Source: Fomes fomentarius (taxonomy: Eukaryota > Basidiomycota > Agaricomycetes > Polyporales > Polyporaceae). From it: a stretch of 64,000 bases of DNA. A model generated the notes under the pieces. That model was given only the letters and a program-made list of their open reading frames with translations, had not been told where the DNA came from and did no database searches. Shown here one piece after another: positions 11,489-24,403 of the stretch. Position 1 is the first letter of the stretch, and every line of letters starts with the position of its first letter. The stretch lies in assembly GCA_022606135.1 (NCBI GenBank), contig JABYQN010000008.1, positions 1,426,001 through 1,490,000 on the forward strand, written 5' to 3'. Position numbers and translations under genes: made by a program.

Positions 11489-12881
11489 ATGGCAGCGTAC
11501 TTCTTCGCGTCTCCGGTCGACGTGGATGTCCGACTGGAGGGAGAGGATGACCGGAAGAAGGTGGAGATCAAGGCTGAGAAGGAGAAGATGATATCGTGTC
11601 CTGTGTACTACGACGGAGAGTCTGTGGCGGGCCAGGTATGTTCAGAGTCTCGCGCGAGAGGTTCGCGCTTGCGCAATCCGAGATTGTCCCTTCGTGCCTC
11701 CCAATGTGACTCTGATGGCGCATAGGTTACCGTTCGCATACGGGATGGCAAGAAGCTTGCGCATGAGGGTATCAAGGTAGAGTTCGCGGGCAGTATCGGT
11801 GTGCACCTCCACCTCTTCTCAGGTGTTCAATACTGAACTCCGCGTTAGAACTCTTCTATGACCGCGGACATCATCACGAGTTCCTATCATTATCACAAGA
11901 ACTTGCAGCGCCAGGGGAGCTGCGGCAAGCCCAGACGTTTGACTTCTTGTTCAAGAATGTGGAGAAGCAGTTCGAGAGCTACCAAGGGATTAACGTCAAG
12001 TTGAGGTGCGCAACCCTGACGCGTCGTCTTTCCAGATGACTTACCCTGCTCTATGCTCTATGTCAGGTACTTCATCAAGGTGACCATTTCACGGAGAATA
12101 GCAGATGTGACCAAGGAGAAGGATCTATGGGTGCACTCCTTCCGCATGCCGCCGGAGAGCAACAACTCGATCAAGATGGAGGTCGGAATCGAGGACTGTC
12201 TGCACATTGAGTTCGAGTACAACAAGTCCAAGTGCGTACCGTCCTTGACATCACCTGGTCCCTCCTCTTCATGTCGCATCCGCGAACGCGTAGGTACCAC
12301 CTGAAAGACGTCATCGTCGGCAAAATCTACTTCCTCCTCGTACGCATCAAGATCAAACACATGGAGCTTTCCATCATCCGCCGCGAGACGACGGGTTCGC
12401 CCCCGAACCAATACAACGAGAGCGAGACCATTACCAAGTTCGAGATTATGGACGGCGCGCCCATACGAGGTGAGTATCAGCCTTATATTCTTCCGCCGTC
12501 CAATTCCCGCCATACCCGCGTGTTGCGGGCGCGGGAGACGGCGGTTTGAGGTGCGTACACAAGCGATGCTGACCGCTGTTCATAGGCGAGACGATCCCAA
12601 TCCGGCTATTCTTGGGTGGCTTCGACATGACGCCGACGTTCCGGGACGTGAACAAGAAGTTCAGCACGCGATATTACCTCAACCTCGTCCTCATCGACGA
12701 GGAGAACCGACGATACTTCAAGCAGCAGGTACGCTTGTCTCCCGGAATATTCGCCTGAGAGATGTTAATGGTATGTGTTGACGTGCCTAGGAGATTACTA
12801 TCTTCAGGATACCAGAGGTGAGGGTTACTTGCGACACTGCTATCGCCTGGGCTAATTATTTGTTCACTCTCGCAGAACTGA
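11489..12881 (+). CDS. VPS26: Retromer subunit VPS26
   Basis: Eight exons: 11489-11635, 11726-11798, 11849-12005, 12067-12231, 12294-12469, 12586-12728, 12791-12817, 12876-12881. They join without frame breaks into 297 residues, close to the usual VPS26 length. The sequence follows the family end to end: MAAYFFASPVDVDVRLEGED at the start, KISCPVYYDGE-like strand, [62 protein letters not shown] and the terminal EITIFRIPEN. VPS26 is an arrestin-fold subunit that binds VPS35 and sorts cargo on endosomes back to the Golgi. The last exon codes for only Asn and the stop. Confidence 0.97.
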
Positions 12882-13264
12882 CGGACTGCATGTATTGTAC
12901 TATCCATTGTTTATTCCCTGGATTTATGGCATATTTTCTCAGTGCGTGTGCTTTCGGAGCTGTGCTGCATATGCGCTCGTCCTCTGTTTTGTCCAATGCC
13001 CAGATGTTTCGTCTGCTTCAGTCGGCCATCTCGTAGTCTCACCGCGGGCGGAAACACGTCTGAGATTCTCCGCTGCGGAATGCGTGGATGCTACGAGCGA
13101 TGACGCGCGGAGCTCATGAAACACGATGTTACCAATCAATGGTGGTCGTGCACACTTCAGATTGTGTATCCTCTGGGTCGCACCAGGTAGGGCGAGGCAA
13201 ACCACGCCCGCAGCGCATCATTCTATTCTATTTCTAGCGCCAACGTAACGTCAACGGTCCCGAT
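12882..13264. other. Intergenic region between convergent genes
   Basis: Short spacer between the ends of VPS26 and the TCD gene. Nothing further was recognised. Confidence 0.6.
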
Positions 13265-14999
13265 TCACATCACCCATTCGACCACCTTCCGTGCCTCTGC
13301 CTTTCTCCGTCCGACGACTTCCACGACCTCTGCACCCCACACTTCCGCCGGCGGCTTCCTCTCAAGAAGGCACTCCTTGAGGTGCTTCTCGGCATCCCCA
13401 AACTCAAAAGCAACGCAATTCTCAAGCGACAGCGGTGCGTCGGGATCCCAGCGGACCAGCGCAGGACGCTCGGGGACGGCGTGGGGTAGGATGACGGAGC
13501 GCCCGCGATGGATGTCGTCGAAAATGATACCCACGTCGTCGTCATCGAGTGGTGGCTTGCTGTGAAATGATTATTCAATATTGAAGCATTACGACAGGGA
13601 CGTGGGGATATAACGTACTTGATCTGGTGTCCGAGGAACTTTTCGTCACGTTTCTGGAGGTCGCGCAGGAGGCGCTCGTTGAACTTCTTGCGACCCTTGA
13701 CGGGGAGCGGGTTCTGGATCGACTTGCCTGCGAGTTCACAGACGACGTATGTCGCGATGTTCAAGCCGAAGATCGCTGGGAGCGGACCTGCGTTTTCGCC
13801 CAGCTCAGGTTAGGCTTGATGTAGTACTGTAAAGTGCCCCCCACACTCACCCAAGACAGGCAGGATACGGACACGGAAGTCGTCGAACACGCCGAGCTCC
13901 TTAACATTCCCTTTCTGAAACTCCTCCTCTGGAAGTGGGAGCAGCTTGACGTCGCCTGGGACTTCGGTGGAGTATACGACGGGGATGCCGGACGATACGC
14001 CTTCGAGACGGAGGCGACGCCGCACGGAACGCGCGAGAGGGTCGTACATCGTGAAGGAGATGTCACTGATTTGAACGCGCGTCGGGTCGCATTTGGCACC
14101 AGAGCCCATCGAAGAGAAGACCTAACATGCAACACCACGCGGTCAATTACCCAGCTTATGCGGGCGCAGAGGGAGAGCTGGGGGAACAAACCTTGATGTT
14201 GTTCTCATGGCAGAACTTGAGTAAGTCCACCTTCGTTGTTATGTTGTCAATTGCATCTATGTGATAGATGTTACGTTGAGTACGAAGATGCCGATGCTAC
14301 GTGTCTGTCTGCGCGCACCAATTACCCAGTCTGCGCCTTCTAACAGGTCGCCGCCCGACTCCTTCCTCCAGATGTCGATGCGTGCATCAACTTCGACGAC
14401 GCGCGAGATCTGCTTGAGCGTGCGCTGTATGGACTTCACTTTCGGCGTGCCCACGTCCGACAGCGTGGCTGTCGCGTGCCTGTTGAGTGACGACAAGGTA
14501 ACCTGGTCAAAGTCGACCAAACGGATCTTCGCGACACCGCTGAGGGGTCGTCAGCGTAGCATCGCAACTTCAAACACAACGAGACGTACGATCGAGCCAG
14601 CATGACCGCTGCCCAGCTCCCAACGCCTCCACATCCTACGATCACGACTGAGCCCTTCCGGACGCGCGCCATGCCTTCGTCACCGAAGAAAGCGTAGTTC
14701 CGCGCGAGCTGCTCGCGCACGAGTTCCTCGTCATACTCCAGTGGCACATCTCTCAGTTGACTGATGCCGGCGATATGTATCTCGCCTTCGTCTTCGTCTT
14801 CATCTGTCTGCTTTCCTTTCCCCTTGTCTGAGTCGCCGGATGCTAATGAGCGGATGACGTCGTCACGGAGGCTTCGTCTTTTCTGCAGCCTCACATATTG
14901 CTGGTATGCTGAAAACGCGCTCGCTGTGAGTGCTGACGCGCCCAGCGCGGTGAGGACGAGCTGAGCACGATGAGAATGGAAGTCGAAGTTCAAAGCCAT
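13265..14999 (-). CDS. TCD1/TCD2: tRNA threonylcarbamoyladenosine dehydratase (TCD1/TCD2 family)
   Basis: Exons: 14999-14590, 14539-14319, 14256-14192, 14121-13851, 13787-13619, 13559-13265; 476 residues in one frame. The core is a ThiF/E1-type adenylating fold: the ATP loop VIVGCGGVGSWAA, then VDFDQVTLSSLNRHA, DNITTKVDLLKFC and the family block SSMGSGAKCDPTRVQ. These enzymes convert tRNA t6A37 to cyclic ct6A37. In yeast both paralogues sit on the mitochondrial outer membrane, and here a hydrophobic segment near residues 8-30 could serve as the anchor. An in-frame upstream frame back to 15074 exists, but the ATG at 14999 begins the conserved-looking N-terminus. A C-terminal extension after the ThiF domain is normal for the eukaryotic members. 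Confidence 0.93.
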
Positions 15000-15715
15000 T
15001 ATGCGTATGGAGTGCGAGTCTGCAGTAGACCATGTGTGACCATAACAGCATAACATCCAAATAGTCACAGTCACGAGGCGTCACAGTTGCTGAAACACGG
15101 GCGCGTATTGGGCAGCGGCGGCGTCTGTGACACTCAACTTGAACTTGCCACCTTCATGGTCAGTAGCTGAAACCCCGTCAAGATTGAGTTTCGAAGACCA
15201 GATGTCCGGAAATCTATGAGTCCGGCGACGGTCGTGGAATCTGTCATCGTTCAAGGCTTACTTTGACAGCCATGGATAAGTCCATTCTGACTGCAGTCTA
15301 GGAGGTGTGTTACCGGTACGCTTCACTTACCTGATACTCACTATACCTTCCGACTCTCATGCGAGTGTAAAAACCCATGGACAGGATACCCATGGCCATC
15401 TCAGCTATCCCGTAGCTACCCACATAAGGTGTCGATGCCCAAGCCCTCTACGCGTCATCAAGCTTCAGCACAAGCGTTACCTACACCGTTTCAACTGGGT
15501 GTGGCTGGGGGAGTTGACCCTATCTGAGAAATATCTCGTGCTTTTCTTACTCTCTGACTTCTTGCGAGCGTTATAGCATACTGCAAAATGACCGGTTCGA
15601 GTCCAAGTTTCGCCCGTTTGCTACGTGTTTAACCGATATATTCACCGTGACTGAGCGAAGGAGTATGTTCCTCCTTTTACGGCGTCTCCAATACCGAGTC
15701 CTAGTACGTATTGGC
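15000..15715. other. Intergenic region
   Basis: Upstream region of the TCD gene and 3' flank of the next minus-strand gene. A GGTTCGAGTCC at 15595 mimics a tRNA T-loop but lacks a paired stem. Confidence 0.5.
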
Positions 15716-16661
15716 TCAGCTTGCCCCTTGCATTGGGTTTACTGCTACCGCCTCCATGCCCGACAGCCCATAGCCGACAACACCGGCCTTACCTTTGGCA
15801 ACTGAATCATCGGCCTCAGTCAGCTCTTGGAAACGAGCATGATAGAATGTGACCTCTCCCACACCCTTCACATCAAACTTTGCGTTGAATACGACCCGAG
15901 ACGTCTGCAGGTCGAGCATCTCCTTCCCAAGCCCATGACTCCGGCTGACATTCTTGTGGGCGGTCTCCGAGCTGAACGAGCGTCGGACACGATGGTATCC
16001 ACTGTGGATGTGGGATAACTGTCGATTCACATTGACCTGTCGGCCGCTAATCGGACAGTGCGACGGACGAATCCGCTCTGGCCCTCAACCAACTTTGCGC
16101 ATCAGAGTAAGTGGTGGCTTAATAACTGTTGATGTTTCCGGTCGTACAGCGGTATTTTGGACTTCGTCGTACCTGATGCGTACTTATTAAGACAAGCGAC
16201 ACGAAAGTGCTTCCGGATCCAGGCCAGTGGGACCGAGCATCTGCAATGGGATATTGTACGCTGCGGGCAGCGCATATTGGTCTTTTAAAAGCTTCCTTGA
16301 AACTAGCACCCGGGAGTTACATATGTTGAGTTGCCCTATTAGACTTCACTTACCTTTCTGCATAGCCTCGACCCTCGTACAGCCGATCGCCAATCCATGT
16401 ACGTAGGAGCTTGATGTATCTGATACGAACATTCCGTGCAACTGTGATATTCCCAGCAGGTTGAATAGTTACTTCAAATTAAGCCGCCGACTAAAATTTA
16501 CGGCGTGATGGCAACGCGGAGTTTCTTGAGGCAAGAACTCCGACACTCGGCAGTGGCCTGAATGCCTTCTGGACCCTGGCAAAGAGTTTCCCTCTTCCCA
16601 TCACCCGACACATGTGTTTCGGGAACGATAGCTGTCGGCATACATGCAGTGTTGAAGTCAT
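15716..16661 (-). CDS. Unrecognised multi-exon protein, possibly mitochondrial
   Basis: I do not recognise the family. The first three exons are well supported by frame and splice sites: 16661-16502, 16441-16354 and 16295 to about 16245. The first 53 residues (MTSTLHVCRQLSFPKHMCRV...) have many Arg/Lys and no Asp/Glu, like a mitochondrial presequence. The next exons read LARNVRIRYIKLLRTWIGD, LYEGRGYAERKLLKDQYAL and PAAYNIPLQML. Further downstream, VRIRYDEVQNTAVRPETST (about 16190-16110) and a last exon with FDVKGVGEVTFYHARFQEL ending at 15716 look coding, but the joins there need weak donors. The gene may extend through all of these or end earlier. Confidence 0.5.
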
Positions 16662-17376
16662 GGTGCGTTTTCTGAACTCAGAAGCTGTAGTCCATCCTCA
16701 CAGCTGCAATCATCAGATCATCTTCTACCCTCATCCATTCCGATGTCAATCGTTTTGAGAACAACTAAGCGTGTACCAGCCTAAACGGCTGGGACGGGCA
16801 TGGCGGATGTCTGTGCACAATCGCCGCATACTCAGTGTTGGCATTTGTATTCCGGGTGATCCGTGTGAGTCTTTCGCGAGTTTGAGCGGATCAGCTTCCT
16901 TCTTGCCTCGGCCGAGCAGCAGCGCGATATTCTCCGCGCTGTGTAGAGACGTTTACAACATACGAAGGTCATTGAACGGAAGTAGAGAAGGACGGATGGA
17001 GCGGGTGTATTTGCGGGCCCGTGAGGAACAGAACAGGCAGGCGCCGAGAAACCAGGACGACGAAGAGCTGGGCGTCGCCACCGTCGCCATCTGTGCGGGC
17101 TGTGTTGCCATCGTTGTGCTACCGTGTGTTCCATCAGGAAAGGCCAGCACTGGCCCAATATTGAGCGTGTCTACTGTTATCACTCCCCTGGGTGTCTACT
17201 CGCGCTTTACGACCATCGCTCCTTTCTTTCTCCCTCGGTGCAGGCGTCGCCCTTTCCTCCAGCAGCCAGTCTGCATTCCATTCTTTTCTTTCAGGCGTCG
17301 CCGTCGTTCCTGCTGGTTCGGTAACTCTTGAAATGCTCTTTGCGCTTCTATAGGACTCGCGACACATTCTGGTTAA
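16662..17376. other. Divergent intergenic region
   Basis: Frames here (for example plus-strand 16771-17331) have no family resemblance and sit in the pyrimidine-rich leader of the next gene. No separate gene is supported. Confidence 0.45.
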
Positions 17377-20300
17377 ATGGGCGACATCTGCCTCTCAGTG
17401 GCTCCTATCTTGCGTTGTCAATCCCTCTCTAGGCTCGAGGCTGGTATTCTCCTGCTCCCGCCTGCCATTGAAATCGTATTTGCGTCCGTGTTGTTATGGG
17501 CCAAGCGGGGTTCGGCAGACAAGTGAGTACCCTACACTATTCAACGGACGGAAGCGAATGTGAAGGGCGGAAGGGGAGTACATGGCTTTAATATTCGCGT
17601 AGCGGATTAGCGGTGGAATTGGGCGGAGGCGCAACGATGAGATGCTGCATCAGTGCTGCATAGTGTTTGGTGGGCGCATTGCTCGATCGGGATCGCGGGA
17701 GGAATGGATTCAGCCCAGTGACGCAACGAAAAAGACTTGTCTATTATCATTCCGTTCCCGCTCGCGTCAAGTCGTTGGGCTTATATTGAACGCTTATCTT
17801 TCACAGGAAACATGTCTTCCTCGCTGTGGAAGTCATTGTCTACTTCTTGCTAGCCGTCCTTGATATGCTTATCCACACCCTCCCTAACATCGGAACGTCC
17901 CTTGACTTGTTCAGGTCACTCGACATTGTCATTGGTGAGCACTTTCCTAAATATGTGTTCTGGAACGTGTCGCTTAGTAAACAACTGGATTAACACAGGC
18001 GTCGGATCCTTCATCACCCTCTTCCTGTACACGTTCGCTCTCTACCTCCTGACCACTGCCGAACTCGTTCCCTCTCTGCCAGTCAGGTTCCAGAACATCG
18101 CAAAATATGTGCTCATCGCGTTCATTCCACTCATCGTCATATGGAACGAACTCGCGTCGTTTGTTGGCATCACTTACCGTGAGTTATCTTGTTGGTGTAA
18201 CTTTGGACTGTTAGTATCTCATTTGTCGTAACAGGAATCTTCCCTGGAAACGATGGCACGACTGCGCAACTTGGAGCCGGGTTCGCGAACGCCGGCACGA
18301 AGATGTTCCTCGGAAGCATAACCCTTGTCCTCCTTACTATCTTCCAGGCGTCTAACTTCTGCGTCGCGTTTTACCGCTTGGTGAAGGCCCTCTCCCACCA
18401 GCGGTCGATTGACTCAACCCAGACCGAGAAAGAGATGGAGGCGCACCTCTTCCGTGGCCTCGGCTGGATCGTTGTTGGCTTGAAGCTCGGTGCCATCGAG
18501 ACCGTCATCGGCTTCGCGTCCGGCGGTTTCGGTATCGCCTTCACGCGTCGTTTCCTCCGTCTCCTTGGCCACGGGTGTCTCATCATCGGCATCGTCAAGG
18601 GTATTGACACTGTCGAGGACTTCCAGCTCTACAGCCCCGGCGAGGCGCAGATGCGCCGCAAGTCGATGCTCCGCGCGATGATCCAGAACCCGCGCTTCAG
18701 CACGTTCCGTCACGTTGGCGGTCACGATTTCGAGAAGCAGAACCCCTTCGATGAGAAGCACAACTCCGTGATCAAGCTCGGTGATCCCTCTTGGATGCGC
18801 CGTGACTTCGTCAAGCCTGCTCTCGTTCCCATCGACGAGGAGCGCGCTACTCCAGGGCTACTTTCCAACCGCAAGTCGTCGAGCCTCACCTTTCAGCTTG
18901 CGAGCCGCCCGTCAATCAAGCGCAAACCCGTGCAACGTGATTCTACTTCCTCGTTTGGCTCCTCCAAGCGTAACTCCTGGCCGCACACCAACACCTCCGA
19001 GGATTTGAGGGATGAGTACGAGGACGTTCAAACCGACGCAGAGGAGATTGAGGTTCCTGCCGCTGTTCTCCGCGATCCACTTCCTCCTCGTGAGGCACGT
19101 CAACGTGTCACTGTCCACATTCGTCCCGACCGTCTTCCCGTCCTTGAGCTCCGTCGCTTCTCCAACCTTGAGTTCCTCGACCTCGTCCAGGATCCTCGGA
19201 ATCCCTTCCGCGATCCCCACGCTCGTGCGCGTTCTCTTCCCAACACCTTCGAACGTCCGGCCGCTGTTCGTGAACCCGGTCTTCCGTCCTCTGTGCGTCC
19301 TGTTCGCACCCAGCGCGACTCCTTCACTAGCAACCACAGCCGTGCGGCCACCTTCGCGAACCATGACCGTCCTTGGAGCGGCGTGGTCCCGGTCAAGAGC
19401 TCGCAGGACAGCGCCATCAGCTTTGGCAAGCGTGTCAGCGTTGGGTCTCCCAACAAGCGCGCCAGCGTCGGTAGCATCGGCAGCCAATATGAGGAAGAAC
19501 GACCGGCCTCGATGGCGTCCTTCATCGCTATCGGCTCTCCCAGCCAGCGCGCCAGCGTCGCAAGCTACGACGAGCGACCGGTCTCAACGCTCTCCGTCAA
19601 CCCGGTCGTGTCCCCCGGCACGATCTCCAGCTGGGTGAGCCCCGGCTCGCGGCTGCCGTCGTCGCGCTTCGGGAGCCTAAGCCGCCGCGAACGCGGTCTG
19701 TCGTCAAGCACGACCGCGTCCGACGTGCACGCCCTTGCGATGCAGTTCCCAGGCATCCCCCTGCGGCCGTCCGCTACACCCGCTCGGCGCAGCATGCTCT
19801 CGCACGAGATCCCTAGGACGGAGTTCATCGCCGGGCCCGACTACGAGCCCATGCCTGAGCCCGAATCCATGCTCGATCTCGAGTCCGCGCCCGCGTCGAG
19901 GAGCCAGACGCCGCCGACCAAGCACAAGCCCACGCCGCTCATGACGAAGGGCCTGGTGGACGAGCGGATCAGTGGCGTCGAGATCGAGCAGGTCATGGAC
20001 GACGACATCGCCATGCAGTCTCTCCCGACCCCAGAGTCCGCTCCGCGCTACAGGGCCCCGGTCCGTACCCGCATGGGCTCGCGCCTCGCCGACGTCCCGA
20101 CGTCCGCGTCCGCATCCGAGGACGACGAGACGTTCGAGGCAGAGGAGAGCCGGGCTGAACTTCGGCGGGTGGCCACCGCTGTGAAGCGGGAGGCTTCCCA
20201 GGACCAGCTCGTGCGCGTGAAGAGCGTCGGGAGCGCGCCGATGCGCTCCGTGTCTGCGTCGCACCGCACTGCGTTTGCGCGGGACAGCATCAAGGTCGAG

Positions 20301-20393
20301 CTCGGCCACCTCGTGCGGGAGGGGAGGATGCAGGCCGTTGCGGCCGGACAGATGACTGGCACGAGCAGGTACAGCGTTGTGTCTGACAATTAG
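17377..20393 (+). CDS. Multi-pass membrane protein with long disordered Ser/Arg-rich tail
   Basis: Exons: 17377-17522, 17807-17934, 17999-18178, 18235-20393; 870 residues, frames join cleanly. The first 270 residues hold about seven hydrophobic segments, roughly at 20-45, 51-76, 91-120, 132-158, 176-200 and two between 220 and 265. The next 600 residues are polar, with repeated short Ser-rich motifs (SPNKRASVGS, SPSQRASVAS) that look like basophilic kinase sites. The layout resembles fungal receptor-like or Pth11-like proteins, but no conserved motif proves that. It is probably a basidiomycete membrane protein with a cytosolic regulatory tail. The first intron (284 bp) is unusually long for this window. 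Confidence 0.8.
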
Positions 20394-21307
20394 GTTGTGT
20401 TGTATATACTGCGTATAGAGCGGGTAGAGGCTGTTGGTGTTGGTGGTATGTGTGTGCGCCGATGTGCTCAGTACGTGTTGTTGTCGCCCTGAACCTGATT
20501 GACGATGTCTCAGGTCGTGCATGCTCTCCTATTTTGGATTGCGGATCCGGAACCTCCTAGTGTAGCTTGGTTGTAACAACATCGTGTATGGTTCCGTTTT
20601 CAACCAGTTTTTATCTGTTTTTCTCTCTCAAAAGTAACGTCTTGTGAGCGTACCGGCTTCCAGCACTTATATCATCTGCAGCATCAGTCAGACTTCCGGT
20701 AGACAAAGCATCGAAAGTTGAAAGTTGCAGATAATGCTAACAAATCCTAGCGTCTCAGTCGTGAGTGGTTAGACGATAGACCGGCTGCGCACTGAAGTAC
20801 TGAAGCTTCGTTTACGTGTTCTGCCAGGAAGGTTCTCGTAATTGTAGATCGTAAGATGGCAGAGGTCCCGAGTTACAATCTACGGCGATCTGCAGATCAT
20901 TCTCTGCTCACCGCACACAATCGTAATTCTTCCATTGAACTTCGGTCAGTCTATCTTACCTCCATCCTATCTCCTTATCTTATCTATCATTGCGCCAATA
21001 GCGTGTCCACCGGAGCGCGATTCCCGTACCGCATGGCATTGGTATCGAGAAGCCAGTTCTGGATGCCCGCTCACCTGCCTGGTATCATACATACCTGTCA
21101 GCCGAACTCAGTCCACCGCTCAGGAGGCCGCTCAGCGAGAGCCATGTGTAGTTACACGTGTTATACATTCGATTCTCTCCTCCGAACCCAACAGAAACAG
21201 AAAAAACTCATTACAAGACATCACATGTTCGAGAACCGGAAACGCGTTCCACTAGCCGTGCCAGCCGATGGAAGAGCGCAAAAGGCGTTCGAGCATCAAG
21301 AGTGCGT
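20394..21307. other. Intergenic region between convergent genes
   Basis: About 0.9 kb with only short unsupported frames. No gene or repeat was recognised. Confidence 0.55.
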
Positions 21308-22595
21308 TTAGGGGCAGAAGGTGATCGTGAAGTCGGCGCGCTTGTTGGAGTCGCAGGTCCAGAGAGCGGTGCCGCTGGGCTCGTCGTAGGGGAAGACGTA
21401 CGCGTTCTTGCAGTTGCTCTCTGTTGAGGGTGAGGGTACAGTCAGGTCCGGTTACCGGTACAGAGCAGAGCAGAGACACGCACTGAAGTAGTCGTAGTAG
21501 GCGACACCCGACGACGGGCATGTCGCCGCGGTGTTGTGGCTACCCGTGCAGCAGTTGGGGTTGTTCACTGAAACGATCGTTCGTTGGTGAGCGAGCGTAC
21601 GCATGGCATGGCCTAGCTGAAGGCTTACCGGGATCACCGAGACCAGCCTTGCATGCACTTGCGCAGCCGACGGGGAAGCCGCTGCTGTCATAGGGACCCT
21701 TAAGGGCAGCAGGGCCTGCAAGACGAACAGATATGCGGTCAGTCCCTAAACATTGCAATGGCAGCGGAGGACTGACAGTTGGGGCCAAGATCAACGGGGC
21801 AGTCGGCAACGGGGCAGCCGACGTTGTTGCTGATCCTCATCGGGAGGTCGTAGCCGTCAACGACGGAGACTGGATGTTTCGGTGTTAGCCCGGTGCGAGA
21901 GGGCACATGTGATCGGAGACGTACCATCGTACCAGTCCTGCCAACCGTCGCCTTGGAGGGTAAACTCTGCGAGGGTCGCCGGAGGAACACCCTGTCGAGG
22001 ATTGCGTAAGGTATGGGACATCGAAGATTCTGGCGAAACAACGTACGGTGCCAGTGTTGGGGTCGCACAGGAGACCACCATTACAGCCACCAGTCAAGCA
22101 GGAGTTGGGACCCGGGTTGACGCTGAAGTCGCAGTTACGACGACCCTAGTAGCAATAATTGTTAGAGCGATAGACTTTCGGAGAAAGTATACACTACATA
22201 CCCAGATCCGGCCAGCCTTCCAGTTGTCCGGCACGTCGAACGACACCGCCTGGTAGGCATTTTGAGCCCAGCTGTGTATACGCCCTGTCAGTAAGCGAGG
22301 TCTGCGAACACATTCTGCTCATAAGGACTCACCCGGTCGGTTGGTTGGGGCGCGCCGAGCCGACATGGAGGTCGGTGAAGATCTGTGGGACAGATGAAAT
22401 GAGAAAGGTGTCCAGATGCGTCGATGTATGGGACATACAGCAGGCCTGCGGGACTGTAAGCACATGCCATCATAACAGTGGACAGGTATAGACGTACCAG
22501 ATAGTGAAGGGGCAGTTGTTGTAGACCGTGAACCTCCTAGCAGCGGCGCCAGAGGCCAATGCGAGGGTGACGGCAGCAGCAACAAAGCTCTTCAT
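21308..22595 (-). CDS. Secreted thaumatin-like protein
   Basis: Ten exons: 22595-22498, 22445-22439 (7 nt), 22382-22333, 22271-22202, 22145-22047, 21991-21925, 21869-21777, 21715-21629, 21567-21484, 21420-21308; 255 residues. A signal peptide (MKSFVAAAVTLALASGAAA) precedes RRFTVYNNCPFTIWPAIFTD. The mature protein has 16 cysteines, the hallmark of the family, plus GRRNCDFSV, WYDVSVVDGYDLPM and the ending FTITFCP. Family members are beta-1,3-glucan binding or hydrolysing and act in the cell wall or outside the cell. The usual TGDC is TGGC here. The 7-nt second exon is required to give WPAIF in frame. A fungal-wall or substrate role is inferred. Confidence 0.96.
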
Positions 22596-24403
22596 CGTGG
22601 TTGAAGCGTGAGCGGAGAGAGGGGGTGAGAGGTCCAAAGGTCCACGAAGACCAACCCCTCCGCACCGCCGCGTTTTGTACCCTGCGTTTGCGCCCTTGGC
22701 TTGCAGATCGTGTTCACGCGCCCGCGCGCGCACAAAGATTCCAAAGGCTGATATCACCAAGGCACATGCGTTCCAGCATCTCCGCAACATGGATGCAAAC
22801 ACATGACATACCTCATTTATCGCCCGTTCAGTCCCAAAGCGAACGGTTCCAGTACCACGCCTGGCGCATCGAGGCGAGTTGATGGATATGACGTCGGTAC
22901 CAAGGCAGAACCAGGCCAGCCAGGTTTGCTTGTCCGCGTGGAGACGGTCGAGGGCGCTGGACACACATGGAACAACGGCGGTCAGAAGACAAACGGTTAT
23001 GCGGAGGAGTGTTCGCGAACACTGCGCTTTCCCGATTCGGCCATCACACCCGATTTCGCGGACAGCACCGGACTTGTCCAACCAATCTGGTGATAGTCGG
23101 GTGAAGGACGGACACAGTGGAATGACCATCTTGACTACGGACATCCATGTGGACGGAGGAGAAGCTGATCGCTTGTTCTGGGCCATGGGACCAATGGGCG
23201 TGATCGATCATTCTAGGACAGTCCGACGCTGTGCTTATGCACGTTCTTTTTGTTATCGTCCGAGACAAGGTGCGCGCAAGGCTTCGGAAGCATACAGCGC
23301 CCTGTGGGATCGTTCGCTTGGAACAGGAACACAAGAGGCTTGGAACAGGAAAGACTTACTGTCTGCTGGCAGCGATTCAGGCCGAAAGCGATTCTTGTTC
23401 CTTCCATGTTCCTGGTAAAATCACTATGGACGTCATCTGTGACAGCAGCATAGAGCAGTGTGAGCAGGATGGAGCACATGATGGCAGATGAGCCCTTTAC
23501 TCTGACTGATACATGCCAATGGTCCGCGTCGCATCAAGTGCAGAGCTGTGCCATGTGGACGAACCTGATAACCGCTTAACGCAGCATGTAAGTACTTCGT
23601 TAGGCAGAGTGGGTCGAGACTCCCCACTTTACTCTGACTCAATCCACTGCGAGTGAGATGCTTACCTGTTTTCGCATCGTTTTCGTAGACACTGACCGTT
23701 CGTTATGTCACATTCGTACTAGAGAAATATGTCCTGATCCCCTGCAATCTTGGACATGCATCGCACAGTGACAAGCTGCGCCGTGAGCTTATATCCCAAT
23801 CTTGACTATTGTATTCTGCAGTAAGCCTGCAGAGGAGGTCCGAAGACGGTCATAACAAGTCATATATGTTTATGTCACTTCTTCGGATCAACTTCTGCAA
23901 AGCCCCAAGAGGCTCTGGTAGCGAAAAAGTCATCAGTCGAGGTTAATCCTTGTGGTATGTGATGTGGTCTACCGGGGCGGTCTTCAGGCGATACGGATGC
24001 GTAGCGAATTGAGAGGAACAGCAACCGCGGTACTTGGGGCCTGGAGCAGTGACCCCGGCGGCCCATGTAATTTTAATTGATTGATATGTAATTCCATGCA
24101 GTCCGGGTGGTCAGGTGGAGTGTTCTGTCGTGAGTTCCAAGCGAGGGAGCAGTGGCAGTACGCTAGATAGAGTATGTGCAAACTCACGGACGTTTTAGCC
24201 TTGCAGACATCAAGTCTTCGTCGTTGATTACTCAGCGCCAACGGCCATTACCACTTTGGGAATGCTCTGGTAATCGCCGGAACGCTATGATTGGATCGGT
24301 GACTCGGGTATCCGACCCGGTCGCTTACAGGGAATGCGGGGAAGGGCTGCATTGGGGATTGCATCTTGCCTTCAAACCGCATCTTCCGTGCTGAAGGACC
24401 AAC
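22596..24403. other. 1.8-kb intergenic region between divergent genes
   Basis: Contains the promoters of the thaumatin-like gene (minus) and the dehydrogenase gene (plus). Frames on both strands are short and mutually overlapping. I see no gene, repeat or mobile element. Confidence 0.5.

Noticed and set aside
15585..15615. GGTTCGAGTCC resembling a tRNA B box
   Set aside because: Only two of five T-stem pairs form and no A box lies at the right distance.
16771..17331. 186-codon plus-strand frame and its minus-strand mirror
   Set aside because: Low-complexity pyrimidine-rich leader of the membrane-protein gene; no family resemblance, and the only intron that would extend the mirror frame is about 25 bp.
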